Below, in pieces: positions 14,238-22,894 of a DNA stretch of 46,302 nt. This DNA comes from a virus. Position numbers and translations under genes: made by a program. The notes beneath the pieces were generated by a model. It was not told the origin of the DNA and did no database searches. It saw nothing but the letters and a program-made list of their open reading frames with translations. Within the stretch, counting starts at the first letter, position 1; each line of letters opens with the position of its first letter. The stretch spans positions 1 to 46,302 of IMG/VR virus record IMGVR_UViG_3300010396_000017; one strand, written 5' to 3'.

Positions 14238-14776
14238 TGCGATTTGTTCTTCTCGCATTGATCTTGATCTGGTCCGGCTTCGCGACGGCCCAGCAGATCA
14301 CAATCCCGCCATCGCCTGTCGGCACCGCTGCTCCAGGCCAAATCCCCGGCACCGGCACCAACGACACGCCCTGCGTTGGCTGCGTTGGCGAAGTTATCGA
14401 GGCCGTCGCAGCCTCTGGTTCGATTTCCATGTCCAATGGAACCACAGCCGGGATCACTTCCATCACCCTAACCCCCGGCGATTGGGAGGTCTCAGGTGTA
14501 TGTGCTTTTACCCCAGCAGCTACAACCTCAGCTACTCAATACTTCTGTAGCCAGAACACAGCCGGGGCCACAACGCCAAACACCAATCCGGGTTTCTTTA
14601 CTCAAATTAACTTCGGTGCTGTAGTTACGGGCGGCTTCCAATTCTCAACACTTGCCGGAAGCCCCCAAACCTACCGCGTCTCGACGAACACAACCGTGTT
14701 CTTGAACGGCTTGGCCAACTTCACCGTCAGCACTATGACCGCCGGTGGCAAAATCCACGCGCGGCGTATGCGATAA
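14237..14776 (+). CDS. Secreted-type structural-region protein, 179 aa
   Basis: The signal peptide (FVLLALILIWSGF core) is cut after ATA before QQ. The mature protein has a Pro-rich linker, a CVGCVG motif and four cysteines in total, and a beta-rich domain (ISMSNGTTAGITSITLTPGDWEVSG) like those found in phage tail fibre or collagen-associated C-terminal domains. The ATG overlaps the previous stop by 1 nt (TGATG). Function unknown; possibly a receptor-facing appendage or an exported factor. Confidence 0.72.
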   Translation: MRFVLLALILIWSGFATAQQITIPPSPVGTAAPGQIPGTGTNDTPCVGCVGEVIEAVAASGSISMSNGTTAGITSITLTPGDWEVSGVCAFTPAATTSATQYFCSQNTAGATTPNTNPGFFTQINFGAVVTGGFQFSTLAGSPQTYRVSTNTTVFLNGLANFTVSTMTAGGKIHARRMR

Positions 14777-14791
14777 CATAGGAGACTACAA

Positions 14792-15301
14792 ATGGCCCGT
14801 TGGAAACTCGTTGCCCCTCACTACCTCAACGTCGAGGGCGTGAAGTGGGAATATTCCGAAATAGACCGCACGACCGGCAAGCCCCGCCGGGCCGTGTTTC
14901 CTGTCCCTAGCTTGCTCGACCCCGGCGACCCAGCCGACTGGAACCACCGCCAGGGCCGTGACGATGGCGAGGTCATTGTCACCAACGGCGGTGCCTCCGA
15001 CCCCCGCGATATCCGATTCACCGGCGACCCGACCCCCGATATGATCCCGCTCGATGACGAGGCCAAGGCCATCTCCGCCAGCTTCGCCTCACGCTGGCGC
15101 CACCCGATCGAATCCCTTCCCTCGACCTACTCCGATGCCCTGGTCGAAGACTTCCAGAAGGAAATCGCCGACCTCCGAACGTCCTCTGGACCGGCCAAGG
15201 TCGAGGGCATGTCCGAACTCCTCACCGCCATGACCGCGATGATGAAGCAGAACCAGGACATCCTCGCGGCGCTTGCCGCCAAGCCCGAGCGGAGGCTCTA
15301 A
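14792..15301 (+). CDS. Hypothetical structural-region protein, 169 aa
   Basis: The product begins MARWKLVAPHYLNV and contains KWEYSEIDRTTGK, FPVPSLLDPGDPADWN and a helical C-terminal third (MSELLTAMTAMMKQNQDIL). This arrangement is shared by proteins in the same position in related podoviruses; the function is unknown. AGGAGA precedes the ATG. There is no signal peptide, unlike its upstream neighbours. Confidence 0.75.
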   Translation: MARWKLVAPHYLNVEGVKWEYSEIDRTTGKPRRAVFPVPSLLDPGDPADWNHRQGRDDGEVIVTNGGASDPRDIRFTGDPTPDMIPLDDEAKAISASFASRWRHPIESLPSTYSDALVEDFQKEIADLRTSSGPAKVEGMSELLTAMTAMMKQNQDILAALAAKPERRL

Positions 15302-15458
15302 TGCCATCCAAATCCCCGGCCCAAGCCCGGCTGATGGCTGCCGCGGCCCACAACCCGAAGTTCGCCAAGCGCGTCGGCGTCCCACGTGGAGTTCCAAAGA
15401 GTTCAACTCGGCCGATACGAAGACCGGCATCCTGCGTAAGAAGCGCAAGAAGGGCTGA
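15301..15458 (+). pseudogene. Small basic protein, interrupted by an apparent frameshift
   Basis: From ATG 15301 the frame reads MPSKSPAQARLMAAAAHNP and continues to GVPK. At 15391-15400 (GTTCCAAAGA) the expected continuation, EFNSADTKTGILRKKRKKG with stop at 15456-15458, lies in the -1 frame. Joined, it gives a 52-aa basic protein like those next to tail genes in related phages. Lys-AAG could slip to AAA, but this is not a classical slippery heptamer, so a real mutation, a sequence error or a programmed shift are all open. The unshifted frame would run on to 15663 over another gene. Confidence 0.6.
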
Positions 15459-15463
15459 GCCCA

Positions 15464-15826
15464 ATGGGCATTATCCAAGTCAACCCCGGTTCGCCACTAA
15501 CTGTTGGTGGTGGATCGGGGAACAAAATCTCAGGCTTCCAAGCCATCACCACGTCCCCGGCGTTGGTCCTACCCGCCAACCCTTCGCGCCAGTCGGTGAC
15601 CTTCCACAACCCCGGCACGGTCGACATCTACGTCGCCCCGACGACCTTGATCACCAACGGTAGCCAGTCCAACTTCGCCCCGTCTCCTTCCATCCTCGGC
15701 GGGACCTTCCTAATCTACGCCAATGGCGGCTCCCTCACCGTCACCGGCGAATGCCAATGCGGTTGGCAAGCCTTTGCCGCAACTGGCTCGACTAATTTCC
15801 TGACCGTTATGGAGTCCAACGTCTGA
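15464..15826 (+). CDS. Hypothetical structural-region protein, 120 aa
   Basis: This is a beta-rich, Gly/Ser-rich protein (SRQSVTFHNPGTVDIYVAP, FLIYANGGSLTVTGE) with one CQC motif. Its strands resemble a single jelly-roll or decoration-type domain. No family is recognised. It overlaps the tailspike start by 1 nt, so it is probably co-translated with it. Confidence 0.7.
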   Translation: MGIIQVNPGSPLTVGGGSGNKISGFQAITTSPALVLPANPSRQSVTFHNPGTVDIYVAPTTLITNGSQSNFAPSPSILGGTFLIYANGGSLTVTGECQCGWQAFAATGSTNFLTVMESNV

Positions 15827-17625
15827 TGCGTAGGCTCCTGCTAACGCTGGCCCTTCTACTCGCCCCTGGCCTTGCCTGGGCCCAGAACCCAACCTGTCCA
15901 ACCCGGCCGCCCGGCGACAGCACCAACGCCTGCGCTAGCACAGCCTTCGTCCAACAGGCCACCAATGGCTCCGGCACCGTTTTCACGCCCGAGCAATTCG
16001 GCGCGCCGAAGGTCTGCAACCCTTCGCTTGCAGCCGACACCCCCATTGCATCAGCCATCACCGCAGCTAAGGCTGCCTCGGCCACCTATGGCACAGCCAC
16101 CCTTCTATTCCAGTGCAACTACAAGACCACTAACACAGTCACCTTAGCAAGCTGGCTGGGAACCATCAACGTCCAATTCCCAGGCTCAGCCGGGTTCAAT
16201 CTCAATTCATCTGCAAACGGAGTTGAATCGTTTCTGGTTGGCGGCGGCGGGCCGACTCTCACCTTCACTAACCTAACCGGCGATCTCTCGCCGGGCGTAA
16301 CAGGCATTACCGTCGCATCCACTGCTGCGTTCCACAAAGGCGACTATATCGCTCTCTATGGCAGCACCGGTATCCATACCTACATCCATCTCGAACTCAA
16401 CCGCATCGCATCAATCAACTCCAGCACCTCGATCTCGCTCGAACGTGTTGTCGAATTTCCTGTGACCGTAGCCACGGCGATGCCAGCTGGCTATCTCTCC
16501 ACGACCCCATATATCCAACTCGTCAGCATGGAGACTGGCAAGTTGGTAATGGACGGTGGAACCTTTGATGGAACCAACTCAACCGGAACTAGCACCGGTC
16601 TCGAACTTGAGTTCCTAGCTGATGCACAGGTCTCCCGCATCCGCACATCCAACTTCACCGGTACCGGCAGCCAAGGCTACGCTGGCCAATATCTATACCA
16701 AGGCAGCCTAACCAACTTCGTCGACAACGGCTCGGGCAACGCAGCAAACTCCTCCGCAGCGCTCAACCTGTCCACAATCACCGGCCTTAACCTCGACGGG
16801 TTCATCTCGAACAATTCGCCGAACTTCGGCATCTTGATCGACTACATGAACGGTTCTAGCCAGTCAAACGTCGCCTCCTACACTGCCAACGGCCGCGGGG
16901 TCAAGTTCTGGTCCAACTGCGGCAACTACCAGATCAACATCACCGCCAACCAGAACCTGTTCACAGGAATCGACTACGACAGCGTCAGCCTTTACAACCA
17001 AGGCTTCAACTTCAAGGCTACCAGTAACGGTAACGAAGGCCTGGCCTTCCTCGGCACTGGCAGTCAGTTTAATTGGATCAATGGCGTCAATGTTCGACTA
17101 AATACCTTCGGCGATGTATCTTTCTTTGGCTCATTTGCTAATGATATAAATAATACAGTTACTGGGCTAAACAATGATGCAAATGTCACCTCAGCCTTTG
17201 GTGGAGGCAACAACATTGTCTCAATTCAAGGCAAATCTTGGGCCAATGTTAACTCAGTTACCAATACTTCGGTTCCAAATAACTCAGCAACCAGCGTTGT
17301 CTTTGACACAGTCGTCATAGATCCAGGCAATCAATATAACACATCTACTAATACCTTCACAGTCAAGTTCCCTGGTGTCTATAACATTCACATCGTTGTT
17401 ACATTCTCGGCTGCAATTTCGATCTCCAGTTCGACAACCATCTCAACAGCCGGCACGACCAACATCTCTCAATCCTTCGTCGGCGGATCGTCGAACACCT
17501 TCGTTCTCGACCGAACAGCCTATCTCTCGGTTGGCGATACCGTTACAGCCACTATCCTACAACAAAGCGGCTCGACCCAGACCGTCACCGGCGCAAGCTC
17601 CCACTTCGCCGTGACCCAGCAATAG
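15826..17625 (+). CDS. Tailspike/fibre with N-terminal signal peptide, 599 aa
   Basis: Residues 1-19 are a Sec signal peptide (LLLTLALLLAPGLAWA, cut before QN). Next comes a short CPTRPPGDSTNACASTAFV segment of the kind used in tail fibre linkers, then an FGAPKV start of a pectate-lyase-like beta-helix. Asn/Ser/Gly-rich repeats fill residues about 100-480. The last 130 residues form a separate beta domain. Spikes of this type bind and may cut surface polysaccharide. A signal peptide is unexpected for a virion protein. The A+T content rises around 17100-17400, hinting at module exchange. Confidence 0.8.
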   Translation: MRRLLLTLALLLAPGLAWAQNPTCPTRPPGDSTNACASTAFVQQATNGSGTVFTPEQFGAPKVCNPSLAADTPIASAITAAKAASATYGTATLLFQCNYKTTNTVTLASWLGTINVQFPGSAGFNLNSSANGVESFLVGGGGPTLTFTNLTGDLSPGVTGITVASTAAFHKGDYIALYGSTGIHTYIHLELNRIASINSSTSISLERVVEFPVTVATAMPAGYLSTTPYIQLVSMETGKLVMDGGTFDGTNSTGTSTGLELEFLADAQVSRIRTSNFTGTGSQGYAGQYLYQGSLTNFVDNGSGNAANSSAALNLSTITGLNLDGFISNNSPNFGILIDYMNGSSQSNVASYTANGRGVKFWSNCGNYQINITANQNLFTGIDYDSVSLYNQGFNFKATSNGNEGLAFLGTGSQFNWINGVNVRLNTFGDVSFFGSFANDINNTVTGLNNDANVTSAFGGGNNIVSIQGKSWANVNSVTNTSVPNNSATSVVFDTVVIDPGNQYNTSTNTFTVKFPGVYNIHIVVTFSAAISISSSTTISTAGTTNISQSFVGGSSNTFVLDRTAYLSVGDTVTATILQQSGSTQTVTGASSHFAVTQQ

Positions 17626-17633
17626 GAGGCCCG

Positions 17634-17912
17634 ATGAACAAAGCCGAACTTGCCTCTTACCTACTCTCCATCCACGGCCTCATCGAGGCCCAGACCAAAG
17701 GTTCCCACAGCGTCGCCTCCTCCGTCTTGGGCAATGAGTACGAGAAGCATTGGGAACTCCTCAAAGACGCGATCAGAAAGGACAACGAGGATGAAGCAAG
17801 GAACAGGGAACAACAGCCGAAGCGCGACGAAAGTCGAACCGAGATCAACAGCAATCAACCCCGGCGCGGTGAGCCAGATTGGCCTCGCCCAGGGCAGCCG
17901 ACAGGCTCTTGA
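17634..17912 (+). CDS. Hypothetical protein, 92 aa
   Basis: Residues 1-50 form helices (MNKAELASYLLSIHGLIEAQ, EYEKHWELLKDAIRK). The remainder is basic, Pro/Arg-rich and lies over the next gene in another frame. GGAGG precedes the ATG. A helical small protein at this place is common in related phages. Only the first 53 codons are unique to this gene. Confidence 0.68.
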   Translation: MNKAELASYLLSIHGLIEAQTKGSHSVASSVLGNEYEKHWELLKDAIRKDNEDEARNREQQPKRDESRTEINSNQPRRGEPDWPRPGQPTGS

Positions 17913-17988
17913 GCCGATGCACCAAGGTCGAGGCTACGAAGCGCCGAAACCCAAGACTGAAATCCACCCGAAAGGAAGCCAACGATGA
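17791..17988 (+). CDS. Small hypothetical protein, 65 aa
   Basis: ATG 17791 opens MKQGTGNNSRSATKVEP, followed by PGAVSQIGLAQG and GYEAPKPKTEIHPKG: a Gly/Pro-rich, probably extended peptide conserved in shape among BPP-1-like podoviruses. It lies 122 nt inside the previous gene in another frame and overlaps the next start by 4 nt. It is a likely minor virion or assembly protein. Confidence 0.65.
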   Translation: MKQGTGNNSRSATKVEPRSTAINPGAVSQIGLAQGSRQALEPMHQGRGYEAPKPKTEIHPKGSQR

Positions 17989-18395
17989 TCTACGACAAGA
18001 TCGCTACCCTCCTCCACATCGTCGATGTCTCGCGGCAGTGGCCGGAGCTCAAATCCATCCACGACTCGGCAATGGCCGACCTACGCCAGCTGGCCAACGA
18101 ATCGGCGCCGAAAGCCGAACCAGTCGTTGTGACCCCGGCTGCCGGCCCGCCGAACTCGGCCCTTCAACACCCGGACGGTCGAATCGAATCCCTCCCCGAA
18201 CGCCAGCCGGAGCCCAAGGGTCCACGCGCTGTTCCGGCTCGTCCCGAAGCAGCCATGACTCCGCCTCAGCCCGGCGAACCAGACTTCCGCCGGTACCTGA
18301 CCTCGCGATCCGACAAGACGGAGACCAACTATAGCACTGTCGAGCCCACAGCCCGGCCGGACCTGTCCTCGGACCCCGTTGAGAGGAAAATCTGA
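17985..18395 (+). CDS. Hypothetical Pro-rich protein, 136 aa
   Basis: A helical N-terminus (MIYDKIATLLHIVDVSRQWPELKSIHDS) leads into a long disordered Pro/Glu/Arg-rich tail, ending in ERKI. The start overlaps the previous stop (ATGA) and the stop overlaps the next ATG. No family recognised. Confidence 0.68.
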   Translation: MIYDKIATLLHIVDVSRQWPELKSIHDSAMADLRQLANESAPKAEPVVVTPAAGPPNSALQHPDGRIESLPERQPEPKGPRAVPARPEAAMTPPQPGEPDFRRYLTSRSDKTETNYSTVEPTARPDLSSDPVERKI

Positions 18396-18604
18396 TGTCC
18401 ACCCACGACGGCGGTAAGCCCAACGTCAAACCTCTCCCCTACTCGCCGCCCCAGGGCCCGACCGGCATGATGCGCCAAGGGCCTGGTCTCGGCGGCGACA
18501 ACTACGGCCCTTGTGGTACGCAGGGCGAGCATTCGATTTCGCCGCGCGAATCGGGCCGTCCTGGCCTTGGCGGTCCCAACATGGGCAAAGGCACCAACCG
18601 TTGA
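18395..18604 (+). CDS. Small Gly/Pro-rich protein, 69 aa
   Basis: MSTHDGGKPNVKPLPYSPP and later GLGGDNYG and GRPGLGGPNMG give a flexible, glycine-rich peptide of a kind found just before tail tubular protein A in related phages. AGAGGAAA precedes the ATG. Role unknown. Confidence 0.68.
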   Translation: MSTHDGGKPNVKPLPYSPPQGPTGMMRQGPGLGGDNYGPCGTQGEHSISPRESGRPGLGGPNMGKGTNR

Positions 18605-19680
18605 CCACCAATACTGACATCGTCAATCGAGCCCTGCAAACGTTCGGCACTCGTACCACCGTGACGGATGGCGAACTTGCTGCGGGCTCGACTAACGAGG
18701 CTATCCAGGCGAACCTGATCTTGACCGAGATCAGGGACGACCTGCTGCGCATGGCCCCATGGGACTGTGCCTTAAACTACGCCAACCTAACCTACATCTC
18801 CTCCGTTCCTGGCACGCCCGAGAACACCTCGCCCGCGACTCCGCTGTGGCAAAAGGGCCAACCCGCACCGCCTTGGGCCTACGAATACCAATACCCAATC
18901 GATTGCCTTCGCGCCTGCTTCATCATTCCAGCAAACCAAACAGGCTTTGCTGGCGCCACCCCAATCACCACCGCGGTCACCGGCGGAGCCCCAGCGTTCT
19001 GGTATGGCCAGCCGGTCAAGTTCAAAGTTGCCCTAGACCAATTCTACCATGTCACCGCTGCAACAGTCCTCGATGGCGGAACCGGCGCGGCCGTTGGCGA
19101 CATCCTAACACTCCAGCCCGGCCCAACGACTTCGCCACCAATCGGTGCCCCTGCCCAACTAATCGTCACCGCTGTCTCCGGCGGAGTGATCACCGGAATC
19201 GCTGTTGTCAACACAATCTACAACGAAAACGGCACTGGCGGCAGCTACTTCTCCATCCAGCCGAACCCGCAGGTCCAAAGTGCAACAACCGGGTCTGGAA
19301 CTGGCTCGGCGTTCAATCTTACCTGGGGGCCCAAGTCCGACCAGCGCGTGATCCTCACCAATCAAGAGTTCGCCACGCTTGCCTACTGCCGTGGCGTTAC
19401 CGATCCGAACGTGATGGATACGCTGTTCCAACGTGCTTGGATCAACTCGCTCGGTGCTCGGCTGTGCATGGCCCTTACCGGTGATAAGGCCTTGGCCAAC
19501 GGCCTAATCCAACTCGCCAACGCCGACATCGCTCAAGCACGGATGGCCGACGGCAACGAAGGCCTTACCATCAACGACGTGACCCCGGATTGGCTTCGCA
19601 TTCGCGGTGTCAACTGGACCCAGAACTACTCCTCGCCGTGGCAAGGCTTTGACTGGGGCGGGTATTTCCCGTCGTTCTAA
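18601..19680 (+). CDS. Tail tubular protein A-like (gp11-like), 359 aa
   Basis: The N-terminus (TDIVNRALQTFGTRTTVTD, then IRDDLLRMAPWDCAL) and C-terminus (FATLAYCRGVTDPNVMDTLFQRAWINSLGARL) are typical of podoviral tail tubular protein A, the ring between portal and nozzle. Residues about 150-245 are an inserted beta module (DGGTGAAVGDILTL to GTGSAFNLTWG) also present in the next protein. The start is TTG at 18601, overlapping the previous stop by 4 nt; an upstream open frame to 18511 lies over the previous gene. Confidence 0.85.
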   Translation: MTTNTDIVNRALQTFGTRTTVTDGELAAGSTNEAIQANLILTEIRDDLLRMAPWDCALNYANLTYISSVPGTPENTSPATPLWQKGQPAPPWAYEYQYPIDCLRACFIIPANQTGFAGATPITTAVTGGAPAFWYGQPVKFKVALDQFYHVTAATVLDGGTGAAVGDILTLQPGPTTSPPIGAPAQLIVTAVSGGVITGIAVVNTIYNENGTGGSYFSIQPNPQVQSATTGSGTGSAFNLTWGPKSDQRVILTNQEFATLAYCRGVTDPNVMDTLFQRAWINSLGARLCMALTGDKALANGLIQLANADIAQARMADGNEGLTINDVTPDWLRIRGVNWTQNYSSPWQGFDWGGYFPSF

Positions 19681-22481
19681 TGGCACAGCCAACCATCCAA
19701 TACTCCTTCAACTCCGGCGAATGGGCTCCTCAACTCTACGGCCGAGTTGACATTGAGAAATACCATTCCGGAGCGGCCTTGCTCCGGAACTTCTTCGTCG
19801 ACTACCGAGGTGGTGCCAGCACTCGGACCGGGACCCAGTACATAATCCGGGCCTTGTTCGACAACCAGATCGTTCGGCTGATCCCGTTTCAAGCCACCAT
19901 CTCAGCCGGGTATGTCTTGGTCTTCGGCGATCGCTACATTCGCTTTATTGCCAATGGCGCTCCTGTCCTCGAGAACGCAATCAACATCACTGGTGCAACC
20001 AAGGCCAACCCTTGCGTCATATCAGCCGTCAACTCCTACTCAGCCGGTGATTGGGTCTTCATCTCTGGCGTAGCCGGGATGACGCAGCTGAACGGCAAAT
20101 ACTACATCGTCGCGGCTGCGACCGGCACCACCGTAACCCTACACGACTTGTTCGGTAACCCTGTTGACTCGACAGCCTATGGCACCTATACCTTCGGTGG
20201 AACCATCGCTCGCGTCTATACCTTAACCTCCCCTTACGCCGCCAACGATCTCGCGCTGCTCAAGTTCGCCCAAAACGTCTCTGAGCTTGTGCTGACGCAT
20301 CCAAACTATCCGCCGGCGGTGCTAACCATCTTTGCTCCTAATAGCTGGACCCTTGCTGACATCATCTTCGGTTCAACCGTGGCTTCGCCAACCGGGCTAA
20401 ACGTCACCACCACCCTAGCCGCAGGCTCGACCAACTATTCCTACATCGTCACCGCCGTTGATGCCAATGGCCAAGAGAGCCCGGTCTCCGACGCCTTCCC
20501 GTTGCTATCGAAGCAAAACATCGCCACGACCTCGGGCACCAATACCATCACCTGGAGCCCAGTCGCCGGCGCAGCCAGCTACAACGTCTACAAGACCAAC
20601 ACCACACAGGTCAATCCGGTCCCGATCGGCGTCCCGTACGGCTTCATTGGCAACACCACTAGTACAACGATGGCAGATTCCAACATCGTTGCGGATTTCT
20701 CCCAAGGTCCGCCGGTGGTCCGGAACCCATTCGCCACTGGTGCAGGCGTAGGCGCAATCGTAATCGCCGCGCCCGGTTCCTTCACGACCACTCCCACGCT
20801 GACCATCGGCGCTCCTCCGGCTGGTGTAACTGCGACAGCCGTCCCGATCATGTCTGCCGCTACGATCTCATCCTTCGGCTCGCCCGGCGCGGGCTACACC
20901 GTCGGCGATCAAGTCCTGTTCCCCGGCGGCGTCATCATTGATGTCCTCACCGTCGGTGGTGGCGGCTCCATTGCCACAGCAGCCATCGTCTTCCAAGGCG
21001 CCATCAACCCGATCCCAGCCAACCCAGTCAGCACCAACGGCGGCGGCACAGGCTCCGGCGTCACGGTTAACTTCACTTGGAAAATCTCCGATACGATCAT
21101 CACCGATCCTGGCTCAGGCTACCTGTCTGCACCGAGCGTCAACTCCACGCCCGGCGGAGGCACATCCCTTTCCTCTTCCCTTGGCGCAGCCGGTAACGGC
21201 AACCCATCTTGTTGCGCGTTCTTCCAAGAGCGTCTCGTCCTGGCTGCTCCTCTAGCTGCTCCCCAGACGCTGTACTTCTCTCAGCCGGGGAACTACTCCA
21301 ACTTCAACGTGACCAATCCAATCCAGGACGACGACGCTATCACTGCGTCGATCATCTCGGGTCAGCTGAACACAATCAAATCCATGATCCCACAGCCAGC
21401 CGGGCTTATTGTCCTGACCGACGGCTCGTCTTGGCTCATTAACGGCGGCAGCTTCGGCTCGGCCATTACCCCATCCTCGATTGTGGCCAACGCTCAGTCC
21501 TTCAATGGCGCCAATGACGTTCCGCCAATCGTGGTGGTCTACGACCAACTCTACGTCCAATCCAAAGGCTCGGCCGTTCGCGATTCGCTGTACAACTTCT
21601 ACGCCAACGTCTACACCGGCACCGACATCTCCATCCTGTCTTCGCATCTGTTCTTCGGCTTCGAGGTCCTTGAATGGGCCTATGCCGAGGAGCCCTTCAA
21701 GGTCGTCTGGGCTGTGCGCAACGACGGCGAACTCCTCAGCCTGACCTTCTCAAAGGAACAAGAGTTCACCGCCTGGGCCCATAGCGATACGCCAAATGGA
21801 TTGTTCAAATCCGTTGCCACGATTGTTGAAAACACAGCCCAGGGCTTTGTCAACGCAGTCTACGTCGTAGTCTCCCGAGTCATCAACGGCTTCTCAGTCC
21901 AATACATCGAACGCTTCGCTGAACGCTATATGCCAAACGGCGTAGCCGATGCTTGGACCGTCGACTGCGGCCTGCAATACTCCGGCCCACCGATTTCCAA
22001 CTTCTCAGGTGGCGAATACCTCGTTGGCCAAACTGTCAACGGCCTCGCTGACGGAATACCGATCACTCCCTTCGTGATGCCAGCCTCCGGCAACTTCACC
22101 TTGCCTTCGGCTGCCTCCAAGGTCACGGTCGGCCTATCCTTCACCTGTGAACTCGAGCCGCTCCCAATCGATACCGGGAACCCGACCATTCAGTCGAAGA
22201 TGAAGAAAATCCCAGCCGGTACCGTTCGCGTTGCCGAGACCCTGGGCCTCCTGATCGGCACCGATTCCTCGAACCTCGTGCCAATGAAAGACCTAATTCG
22301 CGGCAACGTGGGCTCGATGACCAACCAAGTCGTCACCGACCTCGTAACCGGCGATGCCCGAACCTTCCTCGACCCAAAGTGGCAGGAAACCGGCCAATAC
22401 CTGATTCGCCAAACCCTTCCCTACCCCGCCACCATCCTTGCCGTTGTCCCGCAACTCACTGTCGGAGACACAGCCAAATGA
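19680..22481 (+). CDS. Tail tubular protein B-like (nozzle, gp12-like), 933 aa
   Basis: The start QPTIQYSFNSGEWAPQLYGRVDIEKYHSG and GGASTRTGTQYI identify the podoviral nozzle protein. A fibronectin type III-like domain lies at about residues 237-315 (SYIVTAVDANGQESPVS, WSPVAGAASYNVYK). A GxGYTVGD beta module follows at about 395-470, related to that in tail tubular protein A. Conserved nozzle elements resume after about 500 (CCAFFQERLVLA, FEVLEWAYAEEPFKVVWAVRNDGELLSL). It forms the distal tail tube through which DNA passes. Confidence 0.88.
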   Translation: MAQPTIQYSFNSGEWAPQLYGRVDIEKYHSGAALLRNFFVDYRGGASTRTGTQYIIRALFDNQIVRLIPFQATISAGYVLVFGDRYIRFIANGAPVLENAINITGATKANPCVISAVNSYSAGDWVFISGVAGMTQLNGKYYIVAAATGTTVTLHDLFGNPVDSTAYGTYTFGGTIARVYTLTSPYAANDLALLKFAQNVSELVLTHPNYPPAVLTIFAPNSWTLADIIFGSTVASPTGLNVTTTLAAGSTNYSYIVTAVDANGQESPVSDAFPLLSKQNIATTSGTNTITWSPVAGAASYNVYKTNTTQVNPVPIGVPYGFIGNTTSTTMADSNIVADFSQGPPVVRNPFATGAGVGAIVIAAPGSFTTTPTLTIGAPPAGVTATAVPIMSAATISSFGSPGAGYTVGDQVLFPGGVIIDVLTVGGGGSIATAAIVFQGAINPIPANPVSTNGGGTGSGVTVNFTWKISDTIITDPGSGYLSAPSVNSTPGGGTSLSSSLGAAGNGNPSCCAFFQERLVLAAPLAAPQTLYFSQPGNYSNFNVTNPIQDDDAITASIISGQLNTIKSMIPQPAGLIVLTDGSSWLINGGSFGSAITPSSIVANAQSFNGANDVPPIVVVYDQLYVQSKGSAVRDSLYNFYANVYTGTDISILSSHLFFGFEVLEWAYAEEPFKVVWAVRNDGELLSLTFSKEQEFTAWAHSDTPNGLFKSVATIVENTAQGFVNAVYVVVSRVINGFSVQYIERFAERYMPNGVADAWTVDCGLQYSGPPISNFSGGEYLVGQTVNGLADGIPITPFVMPASGNFTLPSAASKVTVGLSFTCELEPLPIDTGNPTIQSKMKKIPAGTVRVAETLGLLIGTDSSNLVPMKDLIRGNVGSMTNQVVTDLVTGDARTFLDPKWQETGQYLIRQTLPYPATILAVVPQLTVGDTAK

Positions 22482-22894
22482 TCTCGGTGTTCCAGACCAC
22501 CAACGAGCAAACATTAGGATTGATTTCCGAGTTCGACTTGCCTATCGTAGACCGTGTAAGAGTCGAAGACTTCACCCGGGCCAGTTGTATGTGCTTCGTT
22601 GCCAAGTCCGGCCAGACAGTCCTGTGCATCTGGGGCCTCATCGCTCCTTCGTTCGTAACGCCCAAGGCCTACATCTGGGTCCATTCCCGGCGCGAGGTCT
22701 CCCGCGTCAGCATCGGCTTCGCCAGGAAGTCCCTCGAAGTGACCCGCAAGATGCTAGAAGTCTTCCCCGAGATCGTAGGCCATTGCGAATCCAAGTCCAA
22801 AGGTAGCATTCGCTGGCTGCGTTGGTGCGGGGCCGAATTTGGTTCGCCAACCGGGCCACTAGTCCCCTTCACCCTACGAGCCTCACATGGCTAG
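22478..22894 (+). CDS. T7 gp13-like / acetyltransferase-like protein, 138 aa
   Basis: Position between nozzle and gp14-like genes, size and the closing pattern (RWLRWCGAEFGSPTGPLVPF) fit the gp13-type proteins of T7-like phages, which are GNAT-like folds needed for assembly of internal proteins. No acetyl-CoA pyrophosphate loop is obvious, so enzymatic activity is doubtful. ATG 22478 overlaps the previous stop by 4 nt. Confidence 0.65.
   Translation: MISVFQTTNEQTLGLISEFDLPIVDRVRVEDFTRASCMCFVAKSGQTVLCIWGLIAPSFVTPKAYIWVHSRREVSRVSIGFARKSLEVTRKMLEVFPEIVGHCESKSKGSIRWLRWCGAEFGSPTGPLVPFTLRASHG

Noticed and set aside
15826-17625. Diversity-generating retroelement variable region in the tailspike
   Set aside because: BPP-1-like phages can carry one, but no reverse transcriptase, accessory gene or template repeat was found in the window.
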